This document shows, one piece after another, positions 22,837-34,900 of a stretch of DNA of 64,000 nucleotides; within the stretch, counting starts at the first letter, position 1, and every line of letters starts with the position of its first letter. The translations under genes were made by a program, and so were the position numbers. Source of the DNA: Sipunculus nudus. Lineage: Eukaryota; Annelida; Sipuncula; Golfingiida; Sipunculidae. The notes below the pieces were generated by a model. The model had not been told where the DNA came from, made no database searches, and worked only from the letters and a program-made list of their open reading frames with translations. The DNA is taken from positions 106,902,142-106,966,141 of the forward strand of contig CM049306.1 in assembly GCA_026874595.1 (NCBI GenBank), written 5' to 3'.

Positions 22837-24229
22837 AAATAGGTTTGTCTGTATGGGGAACTAGCCAGGTAATTAGTTCAGCATGAGAAACAATGCAGAT
22901 ATGTTCTACAGATGGTGTAAATAAATTTAATGTTACCTTATATTTACAAAATGAACTAAGTATATCAATCTCAAAGTGATTTAATTTTCTCATATATCAC
23001 AGCAATTTGCAATTCACTTTACAATCAATTTATGCACTAGTAATGCATAAATTAAATTATTCACAGTCAAGAAGAATACTGTATCGCCATTTCCTGATAA
23101 GAATGCTCATTATATATGTCGCATTTATATTTATTTTCTAAAAATGTAAAACAACTCGGATATAACAATTTTTTTTAGATAAAATAAAACAGTACTCACA
23201 GAAATATCATTTAATTTCATTTATATTCTCAATAGCTGATAGACCCGGTATACTGGGCTTATTGCTGGGGTTGGGGAGATTTATTAACTGAGATGTGAAA
23301 TGTTGGCTCATTTTTTTTTATCCAAAAGTTAACCGGAAATATAGGTTTTCAGTGGGAAACTGTCTCCATAAGATATGTATAAACATTTTGGCACGACTGC
23401 AGAATGACTCACGCACCTCTCTGAGGCACAACATTTCTGTGAACAGAAAACGTTTCTATGTACAGCTGCTTGTATCTTAATTTTGCCACTTACTTTTAAA
23501 TTACATGAATCCTTAACATCATACCGTCCATCCTTATAAACTCATAATCTGGTGGAGACAGTGCGTGAGTGATCCTGCAGTCGCTCCAATATTTTTAACA
23601 TTCATTTTGTGGTTCTGTCCTCGTGGCAAGAAATTTATACCCCGGTATGTATATGGCAGGGGCATTCAGGTTTTCGATGATATTTGACTGGATTCTATCG
23701 GTGGACGTATAAAGATTAGGTTGATGTGAGGAAAACATGAAAGATTTATTAGATGTACGTTGCAAGGAAACTGTTCCTGAAGAAAGAAACAGAAATATGC
23801 ATACCTCGTAAGTAACAGAAGCGGACCCAACGGAATTCCATGCAGAGGGTCCGTATTCATTTTCAACCGCCGCAATGGTTTTTTTTTCATCGTATCAGAC
23901 AAATTTTTAGGCCTGAAACCCCAGACACCACTCCACCCGCCCCCCCCCCCCCACGCATGTTCCTGAAATTGGGACCTTGAATTAGGTTTTCTCATTAATC
24001 CTCCTGGGTTGAACTCTCCTTTCATAAAGCGAGAAACATGTGTTTTTCTCACTGACCACGCACCTGGGTCAAATCCCTCATTGAAAGCAAGCGTTATTCA
24101 TATGAACAATAGTCCTTAGTGTTAGGGGTTAAGTGACCACGATGCACGCATTCTGGTAATTGCCGAAGACAGTTTGGCTGTGCTCGGTAAAAAAATGGAA
24201 AAATCACTCAAAATTATATGTATATATAA
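22837..24229. other. Unique DNA with no firm gene
   Basis: A stretch of 11 C lies at about 23941-23951. A 128-codon minus frame (23666-24052) runs through it and is glycine-rich only where it reads the C run, so I do not call it. At 23295-23480 both strands are open for 40-60 codons, and the minus strand has an acceptor-like TTCTGTTCACAG. Neither has a partner exon that I can see. Confidence 0.35.
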
Positions 24230-24793
24230 TGATCTTCGATCAACTTGATTTTGGGATCAATCCATGCAAGATTTCTTGAGATATTTAAGAATTTGTGTGA
24301 TTTTCCCCCAAATTGGACCTATCCAAGGTCAAGGACACTCTCCTAGTAAAGGTCATGACCTCATTTTAACCCTTTACTGTTTACAAGTCACTAAAGAGCA
24401 CTCAAAATGGGCCAATAGAATGCCATGATATGTATCGAATCTTTCAGGACAAAAATATTGCATATTATTTCTAAGTTTCAATGATTTTCAATAATCTTCA
24501 GCAAACCCTCTTAGTGGGAAGTGTTGAAAATTTGATAAAGATACAAAAAAAGCTTGAAAAGATATGGCTGTTAGTGTAAATATAAAAAGTGTCAGAATTT
24601 GTCGGAAATCTAAAATAAATGTAAACAGTAAAGGGTTAAATAGGCGCCGTCCTCTCACCCATATCTATACATATACCAAGTTTGGTAAAGATCTGTGAAA
24701 TATTTTTTTTTAGTTATCACGCCAACAAGATTTATATGCAGCGGTGGGACCGTCATGAAAACATAGTATCCCCCCGACTTTGTCTGAGGATAA
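24230..24793. mobile_element. Family A 3' fragment interrupted by a MITE
   Basis: It matches the right-hand block of intact family A copies (TTGATTTTGGGATCAATCC through the terminal hairpin, here decayed to GTCTGAGGATA at 24783-24793). The left two thirds, including the half-site array, is absent. The palindrome AGGTCATGACCT is retained at 24350-24361. A 266-bp MITE sits inside at 24370-24635. Confidence 0.75.
24370..24635. mobile_element. piggyBac-like MITE with TTAA target duplication
   Basis: Perfect 15-bp terminal inverted repeats CCCTTTACTGTTTAC (24370-24384) and GTAAACAGTAAAGGG (24621-24635) are flanked by TTAA on both sides (24366-24369 and 24636-24639). Empty-site copies of the host repeat elsewhere (for example 35814-35826, CATTTTAAATAGGCG) show a single TTAA at this point, so the target duplication is demonstrated within the window. 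TTAA duplication and CCC-initial ends are hallmarks of the piggyBac superfamily. The element is too short to encode a transposase. Confidence 0.85.
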
Positions 24794-25084
24794 ACATATT
24801 AACATTTTGCACAACACAAACACAAAATACAGATACAAATATTTGACCCAAACCCTGGTGGTTATTGAGTTATAATGAGTTATCCCTAAATTTTAACCAG
24901 AGCTGGGTTTGGATCTGTATGAAGTTTGTTTAAGAAGCACTAATTACTGGTCCAGAAATTAAAATATGGGGAAAGTTTTAATAGCTGTGCAGGGTATTGT
25001 CCCTGTTCATCACTGTACTAATTTTTTTTGTAATATCTTCATCAGCAAATGGATCAGAAAGCCTGACATAAAACTTTAACCAGA

Positions 25085-26419
25085 CTTTTTCATGATCACC
25101 CAGTGCCTGTAACCTTGACCTCGACCTTTGACCTTGTGACCTCATGTTTATTAATGCTGGCCCCATACTGGCAAGTCAGCTATTTACACAAGATGGAAAG
25201 TTTAGGATAAAAAGCTTGGCTTAAAATGCAGCCATTATCTTTTTAAATAAGTGGGTCCTGTTACCGTGACCTTTCACTTCATGACCCAAAATCATACAGG
25301 TTCTTGTTTTAGTGATGGACCATATGTAAGTCAAGTTTGAAATCCATATGTCAATCATACCTGGAGTTATCATCTGGAAACTAATTTGTGAACAAATATG
25401 GTAAAATGACTCAATTCAATCTCCATAATTCACCCAAAAATCATTCATGAGGAACCATTAAAGACAATTATCATAGGAACTATTGTGGGATTATTCTTGT
25501 AAAATATTAAACAAATTGGTTTCATTGGGCTCAGAAGAAAAACGTTTTGCAGGTTTATCACAAATATAGGAAGATATAGCAAACTGGCTAAAATTAGCTT
25601 CCTGTAACTCAGCAGGAAAGCACTGAACTAAAACCATTTGAACAAACTTAAACAATCAACATCTGAGGAAAATTAATGTGTGAGATTTAGGAATTTGGCC
25701 CAGTGGTTTTGAGAAGATCTTTTATAGCCACTGAGCTAAAAATGGGCTGTTATGGCAAATGACTGAATTCAGCTTCCATTAACTCAGCCAAAAGTCACTA
25801 AACAGAGAACAAACTTCAGAAAGTACTACCCTAGGATCATTTCTGTGCAATATTAAACAATTTGGCCAAATGGTGTCAGAGAAGAAGTTCTTTGTAGCCC
25901 CAAGTATGATAGAGGCATCGAAGACCCCGTACAAAAAAGGCCTATGCAGGTACCCCACCAATACCTTTATTTCAGATATGACTCATGTGACCAACATTGG
26001 CATAACATTTGGTGATGATAGCTCCAGCCGTTTCTTAGACTGAAATTTCAGTATGCTTTTTTGATAGATGACTAAGTTCAACCTCCCTTTAACTCGGCTT
26101 AAAATCACCTAACTGGAACCATCTCAACAAACTTGTGAGAAACGATATAAGAGATTATTTCTAAGAAATACTGAACAATTTGGCTGGACAGTTTTGAAGG
26201 AGAAGATTTTTAAAGGTTTTTTAGCTTTTTCTCTATAAAATCTAAGAAAATGAAGTTAGCCAAAAAATAAGCAAAATCCGATAGAGTTTTTCAGAAGGCT
26301 AATTTTTTGTAAAAATTTTGTGATGCTAGCACCTTTTGTTTTCAAGATAGTGAGGGTTAAGGTACAGAGGATGGATGACGGACGACGCCACACCATCGCA
26401 ATAGCTCACAGGTTCACTG
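25085..26419. mobile_element. Decayed Helitron-like DNA ending in a family F right end
   Basis: It starts with degraded half-site modules (GACCTCGACCTTTGACC near 25118). It then passes through a block at about 25398-25770 that recurs at 37030-37380. It ends near 26419 with GACGGACGACGCC, then AGCTCACAGGTTCAC, matching the family F right end at 31025-31066. The left end is not identifiable. No coding capacity was found. Confidence 0.55.
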
Positions 26420-26429
26420 TAAATAAGAA

Positions 26430-26768
26430 AAAAAAACAGGTGGTGCTACCACTTTTCGGGAACTAACAAACTAGTCATTGTCAATATTCAAGGCGAGTTT
26501 CATGCCAATCCATGCATTAATTATCAAGGTTTTGTATCAAATATTTGATTTTTCTTGGTGGTATTTACAAGCCTCATAGCTTGGAGGATATAGGTCGCAG
26601 TGACCTTATTTCAGGTTTCAAAGGAGATATCTTATTGACCTCCCTGGATATTCACTTAGAAATTTCTGGGACCAGCAGTTACGATTTGTGCCCTGCTAAT
26701 AAACGACCAGACTGACGATGGACAAAGTGTCGTTCCTATACCTCAGTTGATTTCCAGTCAGCGGAGCT
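26430..26768. mobile_element. Family D right-end fragment
   Basis: A near-palindrome GGTGGTGCTACC (about 26439) is followed by the same order of words as 56540-56880: AACTGACAAACTAGTCAT-like, ATGCATTAATTATCAAG, a GGTCGCAGTGACC word, a short GACGATGGAC microsatellite, and a degraded hairpin CTCAGTTGA...CAGCGGAG. It ends in GCTAAAAATAA like the other family D ends. Confidence 0.6.
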
Positions 26769-26791
26769 AAAAATAACAGGCAACATGGTTG

Positions 26792-27626
26792 CAGGGACGT
26801 GCCAACGCCGGGCCTTACTGGGCAGGTGCGCCCGGCAGTATATCTTGCCGCCCTGCACTTGACAGGAAAGTGTCAATGCCCACCCAGCAGTAGTATTTTT
26901 AAACTGTTTAAGCCATTAACAAAAATACACGAGTGTAAGCTTATGTGACCCCTGTCAGATATATCTAAGTGCATGTCTGCCTAACTAGATGACATCAAGT
27001 GGGGCCCAAAATGAATATTTAATAGAAAGTACTCTTTCACAATGTGCCGTATTTAGTGAATGTTGATGAATAAAATTTGGTACCAATGAAGTGCACGTAG
27101 CTGCTATGGTAGCCCCACCTTGTATCAGTATAAAAAGACTATTAATACTCATATCAGCCCTATGAAATCACATGACGCGCCAAACTATGTTTGATTGACA
27201 AAAATTGATGATAGACGTAAAATTTCAAAATATATTTGAAAGTTCACAGTTCCTAATGAGGCCAAACTGCCGTAGCAAGTGGAATATTATGTTTGGTATC
27301 AGGTTTTAAGCGTGAAAAACTGTATACGGCTCTTTCTTATACTCATATTATATGGAAGTAATCTTCAACAAATCCTGACTGACAGAATCTGAACTGACAG
27401 ATGGTGATTTACAAACAAATTTGCTCTCAGTGGCTGCATTGCTGTCGGAATATTGATAATTAACAATACTTTTTAGTTTTACTAATGATTTATTCATGAA
27501 GCTGAAATATCACGAATCAAGTCTTTTAAAAATCAAAGTTTAACTTTAAATATCACGTGCCCCCCCCCCCCCCCATTTCACTTGCACCACCCGCCCGGCA
27601 CTCCAATTATTCTGAGCACATCCCTG
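26792..27626. mobile_element. hAT-like non-autonomous TIR element
   Basis: The ends CAGGGACGTGC (26792-26802) and GCACATCCCTG (27616-27626) are inverted repeats with one mismatch. Just inside, GCCGGGC and GCCCGGC are also inverted. The interior (835 bp overall) contains a run of about 14 C near 27560 and no transposase frame. Flanking TGGTTG and TGGATG could be a decayed target duplication. CAGGG...CCCTG ends fit hAT elements, but the assignment is by terminal motif only. Confidence 0.55.
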
Positions 27627-28258
27627 TGGATGGATTTTGAATTTGTAAATAAAACACCAAATACAGCATCCCACTGCATGCAATATTTATAAACCAAATA
27701 GTATGGTAAAAATTATAATTCTTATGCACTGGAATATAAACATCCACACTACATGTGTTTCATAAGCAGGTATTTGCATTTCATTGACTGACCAGGTCAG
27801 ATGATTAATGCAGTGTATATGTCGACTTTTGTCGAGGGAAAAATGAGAATCTGGGAAAATCCAGAATCTTTCCAGGAAGAACCAGTGTTCTTATTTTTCC
27901 TGAGAAGAATGGGAATTCTCATGAGAATTTTCATTTTACTGGGAAGAATGGGAATCATTTCATACTATCACTTTTGACATAAATCTATGGATACAATGTT
28001 ACTGTTACAATAAGGGTACCACAGATGGCCATTTATTGGGCAACAGCTGTGGTACCAGAGTTCAAGTTAATTAATAAGAAACCTACGTAACCATGAATGC
28101 TTTATTTTACTATTCAGCAAAAAAAATACCCTGAGGATTGTCTATTAAAATTTACAAAACAACTGAACAATAACCATGGATCAATGACCGATGCCGAGAG
28201 CCAACCAAAACTAGACTATAAAATCTCACATCTGGCACCAGCTTAAAATATAAATAAA
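27627..28258. other. Unique noncoding DNA
   Basis: At about 27835-27960 there is a patch of imperfectly repeated and inverted GAGAATCTGGGAA / TTCTCATGAGAA words. Otherwise no repeat or gene is supported. Confidence 0.35.
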
Positions 28259-28750
28259 ACAAGAGCACTACAAACTTGCATAATACACCTGTCATGTATC
28301 ATGTGACCTCTGACTTCATAAAATATGTGTGAATTTTGATGAAAAGGTAATTCAGGTAATAAATTCTATTGGCAAATGTGTATAATGAGTTTCATGAAAA
28401 TCCATAGGATTTTTGGTAAGTTCAATGACCTCTGACCTCATTAAATATGTGTAGATTTTGCTGGGAATCAAACTCAGGTGGATATTTTATTGACGAGTTT
28501 TATAAAAATCATTCATATTCTTCATAAGTTATCGCATTGACATCATACAGTAGGCAAGTGTGACCTTATTAAATATGCATGGACGATGCCAAAAACCGAA
28601 TTTGGGCGTGATTATCTGTTGGTAAGTACTTATTGTGAGTTTCTTGAAAATCCATCAAAGCCCCAGTAAATTATCACAGTGACACTAGAAGTTAATGGAT
28701 GGACGGTGGGTATACCATAATACTCCCTTCATATGACGGGTATATATATA
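28259..28750. mobile_element. Helitron-like element, family E, copy 2
   Basis: It begins ACAAGAGCACTACAAAC and ends in GGTGGGTATACC...GACGGGTATATATA, colinear with 12105-12594. A family F left end (ACAAGGCC) starts only a few bases after its right edge, so two elements abut here. Confidence 0.55.
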
Positions 28751-29089
28751 AAACAAGGCCTACAGGCCTAATGCGAACCTGTGCAAAGTTTGGGAGTACG
28801 AATGGAGGTTTATTTTTAAAATTTAATATTGATCCTTTTATGTCCTGCATATCTACCTTAGTCATTATGATTTGAGCAAAATGGAAATTTTGGACCTGCA
28901 AGTTTCAGACTAGGACATTATAAAACTAGAATATGGGTAGTCGACAAGCGACTATGTGTATCTGCAGAAATCAGAGTGGGACAGGTGAAGTGAGGCGTGG
29001 ATTAAGTGGCAAGGGGAATAGAGTGAGGTGTGTTGCATATTAGCATGGATGTCTGCAGCTTAAACGTAAATGTGAATGTAGGTGGTGCC

Positions 29090-30350
29090 ACCTGTAATAA
29101 AATCAAGAAAATTGTTCAGGATGTATAAACCTGCAAAATTTCAGGTGGATAAGTCAAACCACTGCTGAGATATGAGTGATTTTATTCCAAAGCAGATGAA
29201 CAGATGGACGATGTTCATAAGTGGTTGCAGGTGGCGCCACCAGTTTTGCTTATGATGAAGAGCTATTTGAGATCTATACACAAGCAAAATTTTGGCCCAA
29301 TCAGTCAAACAGTTCCCTAGATATGAGCTTGGATGTCTGCAGAGTAAACTTGAATGAAGGTAGCGCCACTTGTCATAAAATCGAGAAAGCTTTCCAGGAT
29401 GTGTAAACCTGCAAAATTTCTGGTAGATAAGTCAAACCACTGCTGAGATATGAGTGATAATATCCCAAGGCAGATGAACAGATGGACACTGTGCATAAGT
29501 GGTTGCAGGTGGCGCCACCAGTTTTGCCTATGATGAAGAGCTATGTGAGATCTATACACATATAAAATCTTAGCCCAATCAGTCAAACAGTTCCAGAGAT
29601 ATGAGCTTGGATGTCTGCATAGTTAACGCGAATGTAGGTGGCGCCACCTGTCATACAATCGAGAAAGCTGTCCAAGATGTGTAAACCTGCAAAATTTCAG
29701 GTGGAAAAGTCAAACCACTGCTGAGATATGAGTGATATTATCCCAAGGTGGATGAGCAGATGCACGCTGTGCAAAAATGGTTGCAGGTGGCGCCACCAGT
29801 TTTGCCTATGATGAAGAGCTATGTGAGATCTATACACATGCAAAATCTTAGCCCAATCAGTCAAACAGTTCCAGAGATATGAGCTTGGATGTCTGCATAG
29901 TAAACGTGAATGTAGGTGGCGCCACCTGTCATAAAATCGAGAAAGCTGTCCAGGATGTGTAAACCTGCAAAATTTCAGGTGGAAAAGTCAAACCACTGCT
30001 GAGATATGAGTGATATTATCCCAAGGCAGATGAACAGATTGACGCTGTGCATAAGTGGTTGCAGGTGGCGCCACCAGTTTTGCCTATGATGAAGAGCTCT
30101 GTGAGATCTATACACATGCAAAATTTTGGTACAATCGGTCAAACGGTTTCCGAGATATGAGCTTGGATGTCTGCAGAGTAAACGTAAATGTAGGTGGTGC
30201 CACCTGTCATAAAATCGAGAAAGCTGTCCAAAAACCTGCAAAATTTTAGGTTGATAAGTCAAACCACTGCTGAGATATGAGTGACATTATCCCAAGGCAG
30301 ATGAACAGATGGACGCTGTGCAAAAATGGTTGCAGGTGGCGCCACCATTT
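29090..30350. repeat. 278-bp tandem array with GGTGGCGCCACC palindromes
   Basis: Unit anchors (GGTTGCAGGTGGCGCC) fall at 29223, 29501, 29779, 30057 and 30328, giving steps of 278, 278, 278 and 271. Each unit is a dimer of two diverged half-units of about 128 and 150 bp. Both half-units begin at the palindrome and both contain a CAAAAT...AGTCAAAC...GAGATATGAG series. The palindrome is perfect at 29230, 29508, 29637, 29786, 29915, 30064 and 30335 and mutated in the remaining half-units. ORFs of 60-95 codons here are repeat shadows. Confidence 0.92.
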
Positions 30351-30473
30351 TTAGTGTATGTTATAAAGCTATCAAAGGGCTACATTTGTGCAAAATGTTT
30401 CGCCTGATCAGTCAAACGGTTCCCAAGATATGTGGGTTTATGTGTGTAAACAGTCGCACAAATGGACGCTGGG

Positions 30474-30819
30474 CAGCCAGGAAAGGTTAAGAGGTCAACC
30501 AAAAATGAGGGCGCAGCAGTTCACATGTGACCTGATGATAAACCCGGTTCGCTTAAAATGCAAACCAAGTTTTTTCAAACAGTTGAAAGATATAGTTCCA
30601 ATAATCTGGGAATTCTGCATCTAAACATTGTGTCTAGACGTCTAGACAGCCAGGAAAGGTTAAGAGGTCAACCAAAAATGAGGGCGCAGCAGTTCACATG
30701 TGACCTGATGATAAACCCGGTTCGCTTAAAATGCAAACCAAGTTTTTTCAAACAGTTGTAAGATATAGTTCCAATAATCTGGGAATTCTGCATCTAAACA
30801 TTGTGTCTAGACGTGGAAA
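30474..30819. repeat. 173-bp direct tandem duplication
   Basis: The segment 30474-30646 (CAGCCAGGAAAGGTTAAGAG through a TCTAGACGT word) is repeated at 30647-30819, nearly identically. It includes an unspliced copy of the same 40-codon frame in each unit, which explains the paired ORFs at 30388 and 30558. Confidence 0.9.
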
Positions 30820-31078
30820 ATTTGGCTGGACATTTTCGGAGAAGAATTCAAAAGCTTTTTTTTAGCTTTTTCCCTATAAAATCTAAGAAAATGCAGTTAG
30901 AAAAAAATCAGCAAAATCCTATAGAGTTTTTCAGATGACTAATTATTTGTAAAAATTTGGTGATGCTAGCTCCTGTTATTTTTGAGATAGCTATGGTTGA
31001 CGTACAGACAATGCACGACACACGAGGTACGACGCCGCACCATTGCATAAGCTCACAGGTTCGCTAAAAATAACAAAA

Positions 31079-31941
31079 ATCAAGGGACCCTTGGGTCACT
31101 GTGTGCTAAGCTGAAGTTAGAAATCTTAAATAATATCAACAAGGCCTACAGGCTTTTGCAAACCTGTGCAATGGTTGATACACCAGGTATAATGCTTCAA
31201 TGCCGGACCATTACTTTTCAAGTAGGCCTTCATGTCTTGTATTTGACGAAGGTATCAGAGATGTATACATATGCTCAATTTCAGGCTGATATCTCCTCCT
31301 GAGAAATGAGCAGGGATATACACTGTGCAAAAATTATTGTAGGTGGCACCACCAGTCTTGTATATGACATAGCTTTACAATATGTATTAATATGCCCAAT
31401 TTCAGGCTAATATATCAAATTCCTCTGGAGAAATAAGCAGGCACATACACTTCAAAAGTCATTGTAGGTGATGACACCTGTCTTGTGAATGAGAAAGCCA
31501 TTAAAGGCACATAGACAGGTCTAAATATCAGGCCAATACATCAAACATCCCTTGAGTTTGATGCACTGGGCTGACCAGGCTTAGGTGCAAAAGGCAGTTG
31601 CCCCAAGTGAACTGTGACAAATTGCTGGCTAAAGCTACTGTACTGAGTGAACTCGTGACCTGCGCCTGGCAAGACCGAGTGAACTTTTGACCTGTACCTA
31701 GCTGCATTGACGGCACTCTTGACCTGTTGCATAATCTGACACAGTTGGCAGTTTGCAAAGGCTATAAATAGATCCAGACTGACCTTTGGCGCCAAATCTG
31801 ATACACTGGGCAGTCTGCCAAAGCTATCAATAGAATGCAGCTACTGCACTGAGTTAACTCTTGACCTATTCCTGGCTGCACTGACTGAAATCCTGACCTG
31901 TTGAAAAAAATGATACAGATGCCAGTCTGCCAAAGCTTTAA
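31079..31941. repeat. Mixed repeat tract: family D left-end remnant, palindrome modules and 130-bp-class repeats
   Basis: 31079-31138 resembles a family D left end (GGGACCCTTGGGTCAC hairpin). At 31139 an ACAAGGCCTACAGGC family F-type left end starts. From about 31330 there are two modules with GGTGGCACCACC (near 31339) and GTGATGACACC (near 31471). From about 31560 onward, phrases such as CTTGACCTGTTGCA and CAGTCTGCCAAAGCT recur at roughly 130-bp steps. The last unit is broken at 31941 by a family A insertion and resumes at 36861-36950. Confidence 0.6.
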
Positions 31942-34900
31942 ACTAGATATTTCTTGGCACCGCAGGTGCCAGAGTATCCCCAGACATAGTAGGCCCCCCC
32001 CCCCTTTAAGAACAGACCCCCATTTTTAGCAGCATATACTGACACTTGGCATATTTATTGTTTCTATCATCTAACAATCCACAATCTTGTTGAAGATGTT
32101 GGTCCTGTGACCTTGACCTTTTTAAAGATGTGTCCTGTGACCTTGATCTTTGACCTCATGACCCCAAAATCAATTTGGGTCTTGCTTTTCCAATGGGACA
32201 TATACAAGTCAAGTTTGAAATCCATACATCAATAAAAGCAGGAATTATCATCCAGAAACTAATTTTTGGACAGATGGCTCCTGTGACCTTCACCTTTGAC
32301 CTTGTGACCTTAAATTGATAGTTTTCTTCCTCTCTTGGCAGGAGAACTATATGTGCAAGATGGAAGATCTGAGATGAAATGTTTGGCTGAAAATGCATCC
32401 ACATCTTTTTAAAGATGTGTCCTGTGATCTTGACCTTTGACCTCATGACCCCAAAATCAATTTTGGTCTTGCTTTTCCAATGGGACATATACAAGTCAAG
32501 TTTGAAATCCATACATCAATAAAAGCAGGAATTATCATCCAGAAACTAATTTTTGGACAGATGGCTCCTGTGACCTTCACCTTTGACCTTGTGACCTCAA
32601 AATTGATAGGGGTCTTCCACTCTTGGCAGGTGAACTGTATGTGCAAGATGAAAGATCTCAGATGAATTTTTTGGCTGAAATTGCATCCACAACCTTTTTA
32701 AAGATGTGTCCTGTGACCTTGACCTTTGACCTCATGACCCTAAAATCAATTAAGGTCTTGCTTTTCCAATGGGTCAAATACAAGTCGAGTTTGAAATCCA
32801 TACATCAATAAAAGAAGGAATTATCATCCAGAAACTAATTTTTGGACAGATGGCTCCTGTGACCTTCACCTTTGACCTTGTGACCTCACAATTGATAGGG
32901 GTCTTCCACTCTTGGCAGGTGAACTATATGTGCAAGATGAAAGATCTTAGATGAATTTTTTGGCTGAAATTGCATCCACAACCTTTTTAAAGAGGTTTCC
33001 TGTGACCTTGACCATTGACCTCATGACCCCAAAATCAATTCAGGTCTTGCTTTTCCAATGGGTCAAATACAAGTCAAGTTTGAAATCCATACATCAACTA
33101 GACATTTCTTGGCACCGCAGGTGCCAGAGTATCCCCAGACATAGTAGGCCCCCACCCCCTTTATAAATAGACCCTCATTTTTAGCAGCATATACTGACAC
33201 TTGGCATATTCATTGTTTCTTCCATCTAACAATCCACAATCTTGTTAAAGATGTTGGTCCTGTGACCTTGATCTTTTTAAAGATGTGTCCTGTGACCTTG
33301 ACCTGTGACCTCATGACCCCAAAATCAAATCTGGTCTTGCTTTTCCAATGGGACATATGCAAGTTAAGTTTGAAATCTATACATCAATAAAGCAGGAATT
33401 ATCACCCAGAAACTAATTTTTGGACAGATGGCTCCTGTGACCTTCACCTTTGACCTTGTGACCACAAAATTGATAGTGTTCTTCCTCTCTTGGCAGGAGA
33501 ACTATATGTGCAAGATGAAAGATCTGAGATGAAATGTTTGGATGAAAATGCATCCACATCTTTTTAAAGATGTGTCCTGTGACCTTGACCTCATCACCCC
33601 AAAATCAATTTGGGTCTTGCTTTTCCAATGGGACATATACAAGTCAAGTTTGAAATCCATACATCAATAAAAGCAGGAATTATCATCCAGAAACTAATTT
33701 TTGGACAGATGGCTCCTGTGACCTTCACCTTTGACCTTGTGACCTCACAATTGATAGGGGTCTTCCACTCTTGGCAGGTGAACTATATATGCAAGAGGAA
33801 AGATCTGAGATGAATTGTTTGGCTAAAAATGCATCCACAATCTTTTTAAAGAGGTTTCCTGTGACCGTGACCTTTGACCTCAAAATCAATTCAGGTCTTG
33901 CTTTTCTAATGGGTCAAATTCAAGTCAAGTTTGAAATCCATACATCAATAAAAGAAGGAATTATCATCCAGAAACTAATTTTTGGACAGATGGCTCCTGT
34001 GACCTTCACCTTTGACCTTGTGACCTCAAAATTGATAGGGTTCTTCCTCTCTTGGCAGGTGAACTATATGTGCAAGATGAAAGATCTGAGATGAAATGTT
34101 TGGCTGAAAATGCATCCACATCTTTTTAAAGGTGTGTCCTGTGACCTTGACCTTTGACCTCATAACCTCAAAATCAATTTGGGTCTTGCTTTTCCAATGG
34201 GACATATACAAGTCAAGTTTGAAATCTATACATCAGTAAAAGCAGGAATTATCATCCAGAAACTAAATTTTAGACTGATGGTTCCTGTGACCTTCACCTT
34301 TGACCTTGTGACCTCACAATTGATAGGGGTCTTCTACTCTTGGCAGGTGAACTATATGTGCAAGATGAAAGATCTTAGATGAATTGTTTGGCTGAAAATG
34401 CATCCACAATCTTTTTAAAAAGGTTTCCTGTGACCTTGACCTTTGACCTCATGACCCCAAAATCAATTCAGGTCTTGCTTTTCCAAAGGGTCAAATACAA
34501 GTCGAGTTTGAAATCCATACATCAATAAAAGAAGGAATTATAATCCAGAAACTAATTTTTGGACAGATGGCTCCTGTGACCTTCACCTTTGACATTGTGA
34601 CCTCAAAATTGAAAGGGGTTCTTCCTCTCTTGGCAGGTGAACTATATGTGCAAGATGAAAGATCTGAGATGAAATGTTTGGCTGAAAATGCATCCACATC
34701 TTTTCAAAGGTGTGTCCTGTGACCTTGACCTTTGACCTCATAACCTCAAAATCAATTTGGGTCTTGCTTTTCCAATGGGACATATACAAGTCAAGTTTGA
34801 AATCCATACATCAATAAAAGCAGGAATTATCATCCAGAAACTAATTTTTGGACAGATGGCTCCTGTGACCTTCACCTTTGACCTTGTGACCTCAAAACTG

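Larger units (their letters stand above)
28753..31066. mobile_element. Helitron-like element, family F, with family B sequence inside
   Basis: The left edge ACAAGGCCTACAGGCC contains a small hairpin (AGGCC-taca-GGCCT) and then GCGAACCTGTG (28773-28783). The right edge carries the perfect complement CACAGGTTCGC (31054-31064) followed by TAAAAA. Nested at 28925 is a family B left end (ACTAGAATATGGG with an AGTCG...CGACT hairpin) that leads into the 278-bp array. No family B right hairpin is found before the family F end. Either family B was truncated or the two families share their interior. Confidence 0.65.

Noticed and set aside
23666-24052. 128-codon minus-strand ORF (the longest in the window) as a gene
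   Set aside because: It reads a C run as polyglycine, has no domain and no flanking exon signals, and its length is near what is expected by chance in 64 kb.
24055-24080. B-box-like GGTCAAATCCC suggesting another tRNA/SINE
   Set aside because: It is isolated; no A box or tRNA fold is visible.
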